Shown here piece by piece: positions 51,775 to 61,818 of a DNA stretch of 64,000 nucleotides. Where the stretch lies: contig NZ_CP012268.1 of the NCBI RefSeq assembly GCF_001277195.1, forward strand, positions 4,154,001-4,218,000, given 5' to 3'. The DNA comes from Cronobacter muytjensii ATCC 51329. GTDB taxonomy: Bacteria > Pseudomonadota > Gammaproteobacteria > Enterobacterales > Enterobacteriaceae. Every line of letters begins with the position of its first letter. The stretch's first letter is position 1. The position numbers and the translations under genes are program-made. The notes under the pieces were generated by a model. The model saw only the letters and a program-made list of their open reading frames with translations. It made no database searches and was not told the origin of the DNA.

Positions 51775-52965
51775 TTATACGCGCCTGCGGGTGGCGGAAT
51801 CCATCCAGACCGCCAGCAGCAAAATGGCGCCTTTGACGATGTATTGCCAGAACGTGGGAACATCCATCATGCTCATGCCGTTATCAAGCGACGCCATAAT
51901 AAACGCGCCCATTACCGCGCCCGCTACGCTCCCGACGCCGCCTGCAAGGCTGGTGCCGCCGATGACGCAAGCGGCGATGGCGTCCAGCTCGGCAATGTTT
52001 CCCGCCGACGGTGAGCCTGCGCCGAGCCGCGAGCTTAAAATCAGGCCGGCAATTGCCACCATTAAGCCGTTTATCGCGAACACCGCGAGCTTGGTGCGCT
52101 CCACATTGATACCCGAAAGCCTTGCGGCGTCCAGATTCCCGCCAATCGCGTAAATGCGGCGGCCAAAGGCGGTATGCAGCGCCATAAACATGCCTGCCAG
52201 CAGCAGAAACGTCAGGATCAACACTGGCGTCGGAACGCCGCGATAATCATTAAGCAGCCAGATGGCGCCCAACACGATGACCGCCGTCAGCGCCTGCTTG
52301 CCCGCGACCGCTGTTGACGCTGTGGACGTTAATCCAAGCGCCTGACGCCGCATGCGCCCGCGCCATTGCCAGAAGATAAACAGCGCCAGCCCCAGCGCGC
52401 CAATGGCGAAGCCAACGCCGCCCGGCAGGTAGCTCTGTCCAATCTGCGACATCGCCGGGCTGGTGGGCGAAACCGTTGTGCCATTAGTGATGCCAATCAG
52501 CACGCCACGAAACGCCAGCATTCCCGCCAGGGTGACGATAAACGAGGGTACTTTCCGGTACGCCACCCACCAGCCGTTCCAGGCGCCCAGCAGCAGACCG
52601 AGCAGTAGCGTGACGACAATCGTCAGCGGAAGCGGCCAGCCCAGCCAGACATCGAAAATGGCCGCGGCCCCGCCCAGCAATCCCATCATTGAGCCGACAG
52701 AGAGATCGATTTCCGCCGAGATAATGACAAACACCATCCCCACCGCCAGGATGCCCGTAATCGCGGTCTGGCGCAGCAGGTTAGAAATGTTACGCGCGCT
52801 CAGGTACGCGCCCTCCGTCATCAGGGTGAAAAACAGCATGATGGCCACAATGGCGGCGATCATGACGAACACCTGAAAGTTGATTTTGTTCAGGGCGCGG
52901 AAAGATATCGGCGACGAGGCTGACGTCGCGGTCAGCTTAATTTCAGACGGGTTGCTTTTCGACAT
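51775..52965 (-). CDS. xylH: D-xylose ABC transporter permease
   Basis: A 396-residue membrane subunit of the XylFGH importer with about ten helices. The motif GMVFVIISAEIDLSVGSMMG and the loop LDAIAACVIGGTSLAGGVGS, which contacts the ATPase, are typical of the ribose/xylose class. Its start overlaps the end of xylG by 23 bases, implying coupled translation. Confidence 0.95.
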   Translation of the reverse strand: MSKSNPSEIKLTATSASSPISFRALNKINFQVFVMIAAIVAIMLFFTLMTEGAYLSARNISNLLRQTAITGILAVGMVFVIISAEIDLSVGSMMGLLGGAAAIFDVWLGWPLPLTIVVTLLLGLLLGAWNGWWVAYRKVPSFIVTLAGMLAFRGVLIGITNGTTVSPTSPAMSQIGQSYLPGGVGFAIGALGLALFIFWQWRGRMRRQALGLTSTASTAVAGKQALTAVIVLGAIWLLNDYRGVPTPVLILTFLLLAGMFMALHTAFGRRIYAIGGNLDAARLSGINVERTKLAVFAINGLMVAIAGLILSSRLGAGSPSAGNIAELDAIAACVIGGTSLAGGVGSVAGAVMGAFIMASLDNGMSMMDVPTFWQYIVKGAILLLAVWMDSATRRRV

Positions 52966-54484
52966 GGCGGTCGCTCCTCAGTGCGGCTTCCATCACCTGT
53001 TCCTGCGTCAGCTGATGGTTGATTAAATTGGCTTTCAGTCGGCCTTCATGCATCACCAGCACCCGGTCGCTCAGGCCAAGCACTTCCGGCAGCTCCGAAG
53101 AAATAACGATAACGGCAATACCCTGCTGCACCAGCTGGTGGATGAGTTTGTAGATTTCATATTTCGCGCCGATATCAATGCCGCGCGTCGGTTCATCCAG
53201 AATAAGAATGCGTGGATTGAGCAGCAGGCAGCGCGCCAGAATCGCTTTCTGTTGATTGCCGCCGCTAAGGCGACCAATCGCCAGCATCGGTGAGGCCGTT
53301 TTTACTTTTAACCGCTGCAGCGAATCGAGAATGCACTGCTGCTCCGCCGCCGCATCCAGCGCGCTGAGTGGCCCGCTAAACTGATCCAGAGCGGCAAGCG
53401 TGATGTTTTGGCCAACCGCCATCACCGGTACGATGCCATCTTTTTTGCGGTCTTCCGGCACCATCGCGATACCGTGGGCGATAGCCTGCTGGCAGTTGCG
53501 GATAGTGACCGGCTTGCCGTCAATAAAGATGCTGCCCTGCCAGCGCCCCGGCCAGACGCCAAACAGGCACTGCATCGCCTCGGTGCGCCCGGCACCGACC
53601 AGCCCGGCGATACCTAGGATTTCACCACGGCGCAGTGAAAAAGTGAGATCGCTGACGCGGCGGATATGGTGGTTAACGGGGTGCCATGCCGTCAGATTCT
53701 CAACGCGCAGAATTTCGTCACCGGGGCTGTGTGGCTCGCTCGGATAAAGGGCCGTCAGTTCACGGCCTACCATCATGGCGATGATCTCTTCTTCGCTCAT
53801 CTGCGCGGCAGGGCGCGTGCCGACGGGTTTGCCATCCCTGATCACGCAGATAGTGTCAGAAATCGCCTTCACTTCATTCAGTTTGTGAGAGATATAAATA
53901 CAGGCGATGCCGTGTTGTTGCAGATCGCGGATTATATCCAGCAACAGCGCGGTCTCCTGCTCGGTAAGTGAGGCCGTCGGCTCATCCAGCACCAGCAGAC
54001 GCACCTGTTTATTGAGCGCTTTCGCGATCTCCACCAGTTGCTGCTGCCCAAGCCCGAGATCGCCCGTGCGGGTATGCGGCGAAATGTGCAGGCTCACCTG
54101 GGCCAGCAGTTTTTCGCAGCGCAGCGTCATGGCATCGTAATCCAGCACGCCGTGACGCGTGATTTCGGCACCCAGAAAGATGTTTTCCAGCACCGTCAGG
54201 TTTTTCACCAGTGCCAGCTCCTGGTGAATAATCGCGATACCTTTACGCTCGGTATCACGGATATGCGTTGGCGTGAGCGGCTCGCCGGCAAACACAATTT
54301 CGCCCTCATAACTGCCCCAGGGGTAAATGCCGCAGAGCACTTTCATCAGGGTTGATTTACCAGAGCCGTTTTCACCGCACAGCGACATCACTTCGCCAGG
54401 CGCCAGCGCGAGCGACACGCTATCTACCGCTTTTACCGCGCCAAAGGCTTTGGTGATGTTTTTCATTTCGAGTAAATAAGGCAT
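52943..54484 (-). CDS. xylG: D-xylose ABC transporter ATPase
   Basis: A 513-residue double-cassette ATPase energising xylose import. The first half has Walker A GENGSGKST, signature DLGLGQQQLVEIAKAL and Walker B LLVLDEPTASL. The second half has the degenerate loop GLVGAGRTE, signature LSGGNQQKAILARCL and LILDEPTRGIDIG, as usual for this family. It lies between xylF (66-bp gap) and xylH (overlap). Confidence 0.96.
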   Translation of the reverse strand: MPYLLEMKNITKAFGAVKAVDSVSLALAPGEVMSLCGENGSGKSTLMKVLCGIYPWGSYEGEIVFAGEPLTPTHIRDTERKGIAIIHQELALVKNLTVLENIFLGAEITRHGVLDYDAMTLRCEKLLAQVSLHISPHTRTGDLGLGQQQLVEIAKALNKQVRLLVLDEPTASLTEQETALLLDIIRDLQQHGIACIYISHKLNEVKAISDTICVIRDGKPVGTRPAAQMSEEEIIAMMVGRELTALYPSEPHSPGDEILRVENLTAWHPVNHHIRRVSDLTFSLRRGEILGIAGLVGAGRTEAMQCLFGVWPGRWQGSIFIDGKPVTIRNCQQAIAHGIAMVPEDRKKDGIVPVMAVGQNITLAALDQFSGPLSALDAAAEQQCILDSLQRLKVKTASPMLAIGRLSGGNQQKAILARCLLLNPRILILDEPTRGIDIGAKYEIYKLIHQLVQQGIAVIVISSELPEVLGLSDRVLVMHEGRLKANLINHQLTQEQVMEAALRSDRHVEKQPV

Positions 54485-54550
54485 TACGATTCCGCCTGCA
54501 GAGGTCGAACAGCGGCCTGGCGTTCGCGAAATACCGCGAACGCCGCGAGA

Positions 54551-55543
54551 TTACAGATCGCTCTTTTTATGGAAGCCATCTTTTATAACGGTGGATTCGA
54601 TATTGGATTTATCCACTTTGATGGGAGTTAGCAGGCGCGCCGGAACCTCTTTCAGCCCGTTATTCAGGGTCGCGTCGGGTTTGGGCTGCTTATCGTTGCC
54701 AAGCTCGACGGCGACTTCCGCCGCGGTATTAGCAAGCTGGGTGATAGGTTTATAGACGGTCATGGTCTGCGTGCCGGCCATGATGCGCTTGATACCGGCA
54801 AGGTCGGCATCCTGACCCGAAATCGCGACTTTACCAGCAAGGCCCTGCGCGCTCAGCGCCTGAATGGCCCCGCCTGCGGTCGCGTCGTTAGAGGCGACGA
54901 CGGCGTCGATTTTATTATTATTTGCGGTCAGCGCATTTTCCATAATTTTCAGCGCGTTTTCCGGCAGCCAGCCATCAACCCACTGGTCGCCGACCACTTT
55001 TATTTTTCCGCTATCGATAAAGGGCTTCAGCACTTTCATCTGGCCGTCGCGGAACAGGCGCGCGTTATTATCAACCGGCGAGCCGCCCATCAGGAAATAA
55101 TTGCCTTGCGGCACCTGATCCACCAGGCTTTGCGCCTGAATTTCGCCGACTTTCTCATTATCAAAAGAAATATAGAAATCGATATCGGCGTTATTAATCA
55201 TACGGTCATACGCCAGTACTTTAATTCCTTCGCGCTTCGCCTCGGCGACCACATTACTTAATACCTGACCGTTGTAGGGAATAATCACCAGGACATCCAC
55301 GCCACGGTTAATCATGTTTTCAATTTGCGACATCTGCGTTTCTTCATTGCCGTTCGCTGACTGCACAAACACTTTAGCGCCCAGCGACTCTGCCTTGCTG
55401 ACAAAGATATCCCTGTCTTTCTGCCAGCGCTCCAGCCGCAGGTCATCAATAGCCATACCGATTTTAATGTCTTTTGCGATGCCGCTGAAGGTGGTCAACG
55501 CCAGCGACGCGCACAGGGTAAGAATAAGCTGCTTTATTTTCAT
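54551..55543 (-). CDS. xylF: D-xylose periplasmic binding protein
   Basis: A 330-residue high-affinity xylose receptor. The signal peptide ends near residue 23 (TFSGIA), followed by the type I PBP fold with KIGMAIDDLRLERWQKDRDIF, MINRGVDVLVIIPYNG, VVASNDATAGGAIQAL and SGQDADLAGIKRIMAGTQ. It is first of xylFGHR, divergent from xylAB. Confidence 0.96.
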   Translation of the reverse strand: MKIKQLILTLCASLALTTFSGIAKDIKIGMAIDDLRLERWQKDRDIFVSKAESLGAKVFVQSANGNEETQMSQIENMINRGVDVLVIIPYNGQVLSNVVAEAKREGIKVLAYDRMINNADIDFYISFDNEKVGEIQAQSLVDQVPQGNYFLMGGSPVDNNARLFRDGQMKVLKPFIDSGKIKVVGDQWVDGWLPENALKIMENALTANNNKIDAVVASNDATAGGAIQALSAQGLAGKVAISGQDADLAGIKRIMAGTQTMTVYKPITQLANTAAEVAVELGNDKQPKPDATLNNGLKEVPARLLTPIKVDKSNIESTVIKDGFHKKSDL

Positions 55544-55926
55544 GGTTTTTATACCTGTTCCAGTGTTACGAATGGGCTTAATTCATCGGGGACGAAACGG
55601 ACATTCACACTTACGGACGCAGGAATTTTTAGCGCGGAAAGGCTGGCGATCAATTACAGATTTTTATCTTTGGATTATGTTTTTTTGTTTATTTCTGATT
55701 TTATGACGCCGATCGGATTTCAAATGTTAAATCCAAAAGTTTCACAAACAAAATGGAATTTATCCCGCAATGCAATATTGAGTAAAAGAAACCTGTTTTT
55801 TGCGAGCCAGCGCACATTTGTGCATTCTCTTAATCGCAGTGTGAAATAACGTAATTGAGCAACGGCAAAGGAAATTCCAGGATTAATTTATTCTCGCTGC
55901 AACAGCCCCTGATTACGGAGTCAATT
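55544..55926. promoter_or_regulatory. Divergent xylF-xylA control region
   Basis: A 383-bp AT-rich region. The XylR-type operator candidate lies at 55656-55698 and reads ACAGATTTTTATCTTT, as at the E. coli xyl promoters. A palindrome GCACATTTGTGC (55812-55823) and TGTGAAATAACGTAATTGAGC-like sequence just beyond it, also conserved with E. coli, probably include the xylA promoter. A cAMP-CRP site is expected, but I cannot place one firmly. Confidence 0.65.
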
Positions 55927-57249
55927 ATGCCGACTTATTTCGACCAACTTGAACGTGTGCGTTACGAAGGCCCGAAAACCACGAATCCCCTGGCATTCCG
56001 CCATTATAATCCCGACGAGTTGGTGGCTGGCAAACGTATGGAAGATCATCTGCGTTTCGCCGCCTGTTACTGGCACACTTTCTGCTGGAACGGCTCGGAT
56101 ATGTTTGGCGTGGGCGCTTTCGAGCGTCCGTGGCAACAGGCGGGCGACGCCCTCAGCCTTGCGAAGCGCAAAGCCGACGTGGCGTTTGAGTTTTTCCATA
56201 AGCTCAACGTGCCGTACTACTGCTTCCATGATGTCGACGTGTCGCCGGAAGGCGCATCACTAAAAGAATATCTGAATAATTTCGCCCAGATGATCGAGGT
56301 GCTGGCGCAGAAGCAACAGGAAAGCGGCGTGAAGTTGCTGTGGGGCACCGCCAACTGCTTTACCCATCCGCGCTACGGCGCGGGTGCCGCCACCAACCCT
56401 GATCCGGAAGTCTTCTCCTGGGCGGCCACGCAAGTGGTAACCGCCATGAACGCGACGCACCAGTTGGGTGGTGAAAACTATGTGCTGTGGGGCGGGCGTG
56501 AAGGTTATGAAACGCTGCTCAACACGGACCTGCGCCAGGAGCGCGAACAGCTTGGTCGCTTTATGCAAATGGTTGTGGAACATAAGCATAAAACCGGCTT
56601 TCGCGGAACGCTGCTTATCGAGCCGAAACCGCAGGAGCCGACCAAACATCAGTATGACTATGACGCTGCGACGGTGTATGGCTTCCTGAAACAGTTCGGC
56701 CTGGAAAAAGAGATTAAGCTCAACATTGAGGCTAACCACGCCACGCTTGCCGGGCATTCTTTTCATCATGAGATAGCCAGCGCCATTGCGCTCGGTATTT
56801 TCGGCTCGGTGGATGCGAACCGCGGCGACCCGCAGCTTGGGTGGGACACCGATCAGTTCCCGAACAGCGTCGAAGAGAACGCGCTGGTGATGTACGAAAT
56901 CCTCAAAGCGGGCGGTTTTACCACCGGCGGCCTGAACTTCGACGCCAAAGTGCGCCGTCAGAGCACCGATAAATACGATCTCTTCTACGGCCATATCGGC
57001 GCGATGGATACGATGGCGCTGTCACTGAAAGTGGCGGCGAAAATGCTGGAAGATGGCGAACTGGATAAACGCGTCGCCCGCCGCTATGCAGGCTGGAACG
57101 GCGAGCTGGGCCAGCAGATCCTCAAAGGGCAAATGTCGCTTGCCGAGCTGGCACAGTACGCGGAGCAGCACAATCTGGCGCCGCAACATCAGAGCGGGCA
57201 TCAGGAGTTGCTGGAAAATCTGGTCAATTATTATCTGTTTGATAAGTAA
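55927..57249 (+). CDS. xylA: D-xylose isomerase
   Basis: Converts D-xylose to D-xylulose using two divalent metal ions. The 440-residue TIM-barrel protein has the catalytic-His motif YCFHDVDVSPEG, VLWGGREGYETL, the metal-binding LLIEPKPQEPTKHQYDYD, LNIEANHATLAGHSFHHE and GSVDANRGDPQLGWDTDQFP. The frame is open 24 codons upstream; GGAG at 55918 sets the ATG at 55927. It heads the xylAB operon, divergent from xylF. Confidence 0.97.
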   Translation: MPTYFDQLERVRYEGPKTTNPLAFRHYNPDELVAGKRMEDHLRFAACYWHTFCWNGSDMFGVGAFERPWQQAGDALSLAKRKADVAFEFFHKLNVPYYCFHDVDVSPEGASLKEYLNNFAQMIEVLAQKQQESGVKLLWGTANCFTHPRYGAGAATNPDPEVFSWAATQVVTAMNATHQLGGENYVLWGGREGYETLLNTDLRQEREQLGRFMQMVVEHKHKTGFRGTLLIEPKPQEPTKHQYDYDAATVYGFLKQFGLEKEIKLNIEANHATLAGHSFHHEIASAIALGIFGSVDANRGDPQLGWDTDQFPNSVEENALVMYEILKAGGFTTGGLNFDAKVRRQSTDKYDLFYGHIGAMDTMALSLKVAAKMLEDGELDKRVARRYAGWNGELGQQILKGQMSLAELAQYAEQHNLAPQHQSGHQELLENLVNYYLFDK

Positions 57250-57297
57250 ACGCGTGGCGCCGCCTTCGGGCGGCGTTCTTGCTCAGGAGCGCTGGCT

Positions 57298-58752
57298 ATG
57301 TACATTGGGATCGACCTTGGAACGTCAGGGGTAAAAGTTATTCTGCTGGATGAGCAGGGCGCGCTGGTGGCCTCGCACAGTGAAACGCTGCAGGTCTCCC
57401 GTCCGCATCCGTTGTGGTCGGAGCAAGATCCTGAAAGCTGGTGGCAGGCGACGGACCGCGCCATGCAGGCGCTCGGCGCACAGCGCAGCCTGCGAGACGT
57501 GAAAGCGATCGGTTTAAGCGGCCAGATGCACGGCGCCACACTGCTCGATAAACAGCAACGTGTCCTGCGTCCGGCGATTTTATGGAATGACGGACGTAGC
57601 GCGCAGGAGTGCGAGATCCTTGAAGAAAAGGTGCCCAATTCGCGCGCGATTACCGGTAATTTAATGATGCCCGGCTTCACCGCGCCGAAGCTGCTGTGGG
57701 TTGAACGTCACGAGCCAGACATTTTCAGGCAAACCGATAAAGTGCTGCTACCGAAAGATTATCTGCGGCTGCGCATGACCGGCGTTTTTGCGAGCGACAT
57801 GTCTGACGCGGCAGGCACGATGTGGCTCGACGTGGCGCAGCGCGACTGGAGCGACACGATGCTGGCGGCCTGTCACCTGCAACGTGAGACTATGCCTGCG
57901 CTGTTCGAAGGCAGTGAAATAACTGGCGAGCTGAAGCACGACGTTGCCTCGGCCTGGGGCATGGATGCGGTGCCGGTTGTCGCAGGCGGTGGCGATAATG
58001 CCGCGGGTGCGGTGGGCGTCGGGCTTGCCGATCCTGGCGACGCGATGTTGTCGCTCGGCACCTCAGGCGTTTACTTTGCGGTCAGCGATGGATTCCGCGC
58101 CAGGCCGGAGAGCGCAGTACACAGCTTTTGTCACGCCTTACCAGCGCGCTGGCATTTGATGTCGGTGATGTTGAGCGCCGCGTCATGCCTTGACTGGGCC
58201 GCGTCATTGACGGGCGCGGATAACGTTCCGGCGCTGCTGGCCGCCGCGCAACGCGCGCGTGAAGAGGCGGGCACGGTCTGGTTTCTGCCTTATCTTTCAG
58301 GCGAGCGCACGCCGCATAACAACCCGCTGGCGAAAGGCGTATTTTTCGGGCTGACGCATGAGCACGGCCCGGCTGAACTGGCGCGTGCGGTGCTGGAAGG
58401 CGTCGGCTATGCGCTGGCAGACGGTATGGACGCGGTGCACGCGTGCGGCGTGACGCCGCAAAGCGTCACGCTCATCGGCGGCGGCGCACGGAGTACGTAC
58501 TGGCGACAGATGCTGGCAGATATCAGCGGCATGCCGCTGGATTATCGCACCGGCGGCGACGTAGGCCCGGCGCTTGGCGCGGCAAGGCTTGCACAGATTG
58601 CGCTGACACCGGAGCGTGCGCTGAACACGCTATTGCCGCCGCTACCGCTGGAACAGCAGCATCAACCAGATACGGTGCGCCATCAGCGCTACGGCGAGCA
58701 GCGGGAAACCTTCCGCCAGCTTTACCGACAGCTGTTGCCGCTGATGTCTTAA
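57298..58752 (+). CDS. xylB: Xylulokinase
   Basis: FGGY-family kinase phosphorylating D-xylulose to enter the pentose phosphate path. The 484-residue protein has the ATP loop IGIDLGTSGVKVILLD, the substrate motif GLSGQMHGATLLD, ILWNDGRS, the catalytic Asp in GGGDNAAGAVGVG and the C-terminal ATP site LIGGGARSTYWRQMLAD. It lies 48 bp after xylA and is followed by a terminator. Confidence 0.96.
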   Translation: MYIGIDLGTSGVKVILLDEQGALVASHSETLQVSRPHPLWSEQDPESWWQATDRAMQALGAQRSLRDVKAIGLSGQMHGATLLDKQQRVLRPAILWNDGRSAQECEILEEKVPNSRAITGNLMMPGFTAPKLLWVERHEPDIFRQTDKVLLPKDYLRLRMTGVFASDMSDAAGTMWLDVAQRDWSDTMLAACHLQRETMPALFEGSEITGELKHDVASAWGMDAVPVVAGGGDNAAGAVGVGLADPGDAMLSLGTSGVYFAVSDGFRARPESAVHSFCHALPARWHLMSVMLSAASCLDWAASLTGADNVPALLAAAQRAREEAGTVWFLPYLSGERTPHNNPLAKGVFFGLTHEHGPAELARAVLEGVGYALADGMDAVHACGVTPQSVTLIGGGARSTYWRQMLADISGMPLDYRTGGDVGPALGAARLAQIALTPERALNTLLPPLPLEQQHQPDTVRHQRYGEQRETFRQLYRQLLPLMS

Positions 58753-58756
58753 CGGG

Positions 58757-58799
58757 AACCGGGTGGTCAGCAAAAGGCGTCCTGAAACACCCGGTTTTT
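58757..58799 (+). terminator. Terminator of xylAB
   Basis: A 9-bp stem (58757-58765 with 58088+700 offset, i.e. 58788-58796) with a 22-base loop, then TTTTT-type sequence to 58799. Confidence 0.7.
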
Positions 58800-58875
58800 G
58801 TCCTTTTCTGGCCTGCCCACGATCAGGGATGCCTGTGAGAATAGGGTTTATCCCCCCTCACTAAGGTGTCCTGAA

Positions 58876-59418
58876 ATGACGCGTACCGCTCTGCTGAATA
58901 TTGATACTCAACAATCCTTTCTTCATCGTGACTACTGGCGGGAAGATGACTTTCCGGCGTTCTGTGAGGCCATGAACGGACTCATCGACGGCTGCCGGGC
59001 GCGTAATGTACCGGTCGTTGATATTTTTCACGTCGATGACGATGCGTTATTTACGCTGGAGTCCGGCTTTGTCGCGCCAATGCCTTTTCTGCGTCATCAG
59101 GCCGCCGTGACATTTCATAAGCATGTTCATAACGCATTCACCGATACCGGGCTGGATTTATGGCTGCGCCAAAGAGATATTAACCACCTGATTATTTGCG
59201 GTATCCGTACCGAGCAGTGTTGCGAAACCACTACGCGGGTCGCCTCTGATCTGGGCTATCGGGTGACGTTTGTCAGCGAAGCGACGCTGACCTTCCCGAT
59301 GACCTGGAAAGGCGTGACGCTGGATGTGGAAACGCTGCGCCACCGCACTGAAACGGTGCTGGCAGGGCGTTTCGCGACGATTAGCAGCGTAGCGCAATGT
59401 CTGGAGTCTTTGGGATGA
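58876..59418 (+). CDS. Isochorismatase-like cysteine hydrolase
   Basis: A 180-residue member of the cysteine hydrolase superfamily (nicotinamidase/ureidoacrylate-amidase-like). The triad D10 (LLNIDTQQSF), K82 (TFHKHVHNAF) and C115 (CGIRTEQCCETTTR) is complete. The substrate is not known. The ATG at 58876 gives the family N-terminus. Its stop overlaps the next gene by four bases; such amidases are often paired with GlxA-type regulators, as here. The pair is inserted between xylB and wecH. Confidence 0.85.
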   Translation: MTRTALLNIDTQQSFLHRDYWREDDFPAFCEAMNGLIDGCRARNVPVVDIFHVDDDALFTLESGFVAPMPFLRHQAAVTFHKHVHNAFTDTGLDLWLRQRDINHLIICGIRTEQCCETTTRVASDLGYRVTFVSEATLTFPMTWKGVTLDVETLRHRTETVLAGRFATISSVAQCLESLG

Positions 59419-60335
59419 CTATTCCTGTCTGGTTTGTGGTGTTGCCTGGCGTCATGGCGCTCGATTTAACGGGCCCGGCGGAGACGCTCGCGCTCGCGGG
59501 CGATGCCTTCAGTCTGAACTATATCGGGCCTGAAGCGCGCGTCACGATGTCGACCGGCCTGCAGATCGCCGGTATCGCCCCGTTACCAGACACACTGCCG
59601 CCAGGCAGTCTGCTTGTTCTGCCTGGCGTGTCGGATTCCAGCCGTTGGTTTGATACGACAGAGGCGCAGGCCGCCCGTAACTGGCTAATGCGCCTGCAAC
59701 CGCAGATCCACAGCCGGAAGATCACGCTTATCTGCGTCTGTTCCGGGGCTCTTCTGGCGGCCCGCGCCGGGCTGCTGCATGGCGTGGAGTGCACCACGCA
59801 TCACGATGTGCTGGCGCGCCTCAAAGCCGCCGCGCCTGGTGCACTGGTGCGCGATAACCGCATTTTCGTGGAGGACCGCGGCATCTGGACCAGCGCGGGC
59901 ATTACCTCCGGCATCGATTTAAGCCTGCATCTGATTCATCGACTGAGCGGGCCACGCGCGGCCCTCGACGTGGCGCGCGAAATGGTGGTCTGGTTTCGCC
60001 GCTCCGGCGACGATCCGCAGCTGTCGCCCTGGCTGCGTTACCGTAACCATCTACACCCCGCCGTACATCGGGCTCAGGATCTGCTGGCCGCCAATCCGCA
60101 GGGCGCGTGGAGCCTGACGGAGATCGCGGGCCGGGCGCATGTCAGCCCGCGTCACCTGTCGCGGCTCTTTAAGGAACATTTAGGGATAAGTGTGCGTGAC
60201 TATCTGGAGCAACTGCGCGTGGCGTTCGCCAGTCAGTGTTTGCTTCAGGGGCAGGGCGCTGAACAGGCGGCGCTGGCTGCCGGGTTTTCATCTGCCCGGC
60301 AGCTTCAGCGCGCCCGCCTGCGCGCGATTAACTGA
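59415..60335 (+). CDS. GlxA-family AraC-type transcriptional regulator
   Basis: A 306-residue regulator. Residues about 1-190 form a DJ-1/PfpI-like class I amidotransferase fold with C in TLICVCSGALLAARAGLL at the nucleophile elbow. Residues about 215-306 are an AraC DNA-binding domain (WSLTEIAGRAHVSPRHLSRLFKEH). ATGA overlap with the hydrolase gene shows co-translation, so it probably controls that gene in response to a nitrogenous substrate. The 3' end overlaps wecH by eight bases tail to tail. Confidence 0.88.
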   Translation: MTIPVWFVVLPGVMALDLTGPAETLALAGDAFSLNYIGPEARVTMSTGLQIAGIAPLPDTLPPGSLLVLPGVSDSSRWFDTTEAQAARNWLMRLQPQIHSRKITLICVCSGALLAARAGLLHGVECTTHHDVLARLKAAAPGALVRDNRIFVEDRGIWTSAGITSGIDLSLHLIHRLSGPRAALDVAREMVVWFRRSGDDPQLSPWLRYRNHLHPAVHRAQDLLAANPQGAWSLTEIAGRAHVSPRHLSRLFKEHLGISVRDYLEQLRVAFASQCLLQGQGAEQAALAAGFSSARQLQRARLRAIN

Positions 60336-61320
60336 CCAGACGGCGGCGATCGATACGTTGCAGGAGCGCGGCCAGCAGGAGGCTGCCCGCAAGCGTCATA
60401 CTAAAAATCCAGGCGATATCCAGCGCTGGCCACGCCGTCAGTTCGAGATGGCGCGTGCGCATAAAATGGATGATGAGGGCATGAAAACCGTAAATCCCCA
60501 GCGAATAACGGGCAATAAACGACAACGGCGCAAGCTCGCGGTTAAGCGTGTTTTTCGCCAGCACCAGCAGGCTTAACGCGGCGATCAACACCAGCGGGCC
60601 GCAGTAGAGGTAAAAAGTGTCGGCAAAATTACCGTGGCTCTCCAGCGCCTGATGCGTGCCGCTGGCAATCGACACCGTGCTCACCGCCAGCAACACGCCC
60701 GCCAGCAGGCTTACTGGCCGCTGCTGCGTTTCCATCATCCCGATAGCGCGGCCCATCAGGCCATAGAGCACGTAATAAAACGTATCCCCGTTAATGTAGA
60801 GATTCACCGGTAGCCATTGCACGCCGTCGAGCTTTTGCGCCACGGTATTCGGGTTCGCCACCACGCCCAGCAGCACAATGAGCGCCAGCGCCGTGCGGCC
60901 ATCAATGCGTTTCACGCTAATCAACGGCGACAGCAGATAAATCACCACGATCGCGAAGAAAAACCATAAATGGTAGAAAACGGGCTTTTGCAACAACAGC
61001 TTAAGCGACAGCTCCGCATTGATAGGCGTAAGCAATGTGATATAAGCCAGCGCCACGGCGCTGTAAAACACCAGACAGAGCGCGATACGCAGAAAATGCC
61101 GCTGGCCGGCGCTGCGCTCGCCGAAAAACAGATACCCTGAAATCATAAAAAACAGCGGTACGCTAACGCGCGATGCGGAGTTCAGCAGGTTGGCGAAATC
61201 CCAGTTCAGCGGGCTTACCAGCGACGGATTGGTGATGTACCAGGTGGTGGTGTGGATCATGATGACCATCAGACAGGCTATCGCGCGCAGGTTATCTATC
61301 CAGTGAATTTTTTGCTGCAT
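60328..61320 (-). CDS. wecH: O-acetyltransferase WecH (YiaH)
   Basis: A 330-residue acyltransferase-3 membrane protein with about ten helices. In E. coli it O-acetylates N-acetylglucosamine residues of enterobacterial common antigen. The family start HWIDNLRAIACLMVIMIH with the conserved Arg and His, and the ISGYLFF and GIYGFHALIIHF segments, are clear. It lies next to ysaB-glyQ as in E. coli. The 186 bp to ysaB hold the divergent promoters. Confidence 0.93.
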   Translation of the reverse strand: MQQKIHWIDNLRAIACLMVIMIHTTTWYITNPSLVSPLNWDFANLLNSASRVSVPLFFMISGYLFFGERSAGQRHFLRIALCLVFYSAVALAYITLLTPINAELSLKLLLQKPVFYHLWFFFAIVVIYLLSPLISVKRIDGRTALALIVLLGVVANPNTVAQKLDGVQWLPVNLYINGDTFYYVLYGLMGRAIGMMETQQRPVSLLAGVLLAVSTVSIASGTHQALESHGNFADTFYLYCGPLVLIAALSLLVLAKNTLNRELAPLSFIARYSLGIYGFHALIIHFMRTRHLELTAWPALDIAWIFSMTLAGSLLLAALLQRIDRRRLVS

Positions 61321-61506
61321 CAGTTCCTCTGTACCATCTTTAATTATCAGCAGTGTGACTTCCTGAATCGGGATCCTGCACCACGGAACAGTCTGAGTTT
61401 CAGGACGGGCTATTGTCAGCCTGGGGACGGTTTCGCAGAATGCACGCCCCTTGTTCGCTGCGATACCCCGCGTTTGGTCGTCATTTTAACATGGAGATAA
61501 CACACT

Positions 61507-61818
61507 ATGACGAGGCTGTTGCCCCGCACGCTTTGGCTGGTTCTTTTTACGGGCGCGCTTGCCGGTTGCAGTCATGAAGAGGCGCATCCGCAGCATGCGC
61601 AAAAAGGCCGCGTCAGCGCGCCGCATTCGCTGGAAATGGAGCAGCTTTGCAAAGATAAAGCCGCCCGCCGCTATAACACCGCTGCGCAGAAAATTACCGT
61701 TAACGGCTTCGAGGCGTTCCAGGGAAGCTATGAAATGCGGGGCTATACAGCGCGCGAAGAGGGCTTTACCTGTTCTTTCGACGCCAATGGTCAATTTTTA
61801 CACCTTTCTATGCGCTAA
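61507..61818 (+). CDS. ysaB: Small lipoprotein YsaB
   Basis: A 103-residue exported lipoprotein of unknown function. The signal peptide ends in the lipobox LAGC (lipidated Cys at about residue 21), and a short periplasmic domain includes CKDKAARRYNT and EEGFTCSFD, with two cysteines able to pair. It is conserved upstream of glyQ in enterobacteria. Confidence 0.85.
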   Translation: MTRLLPRTLWLVLFTGALAGCSHEEAHPQHAQKGRVSAPHSLEMEQLCKDKAARRYNTAAQKITVNGFEAFQGSYEMRGYTAREEGFTCSFDANGQFLHLSMR

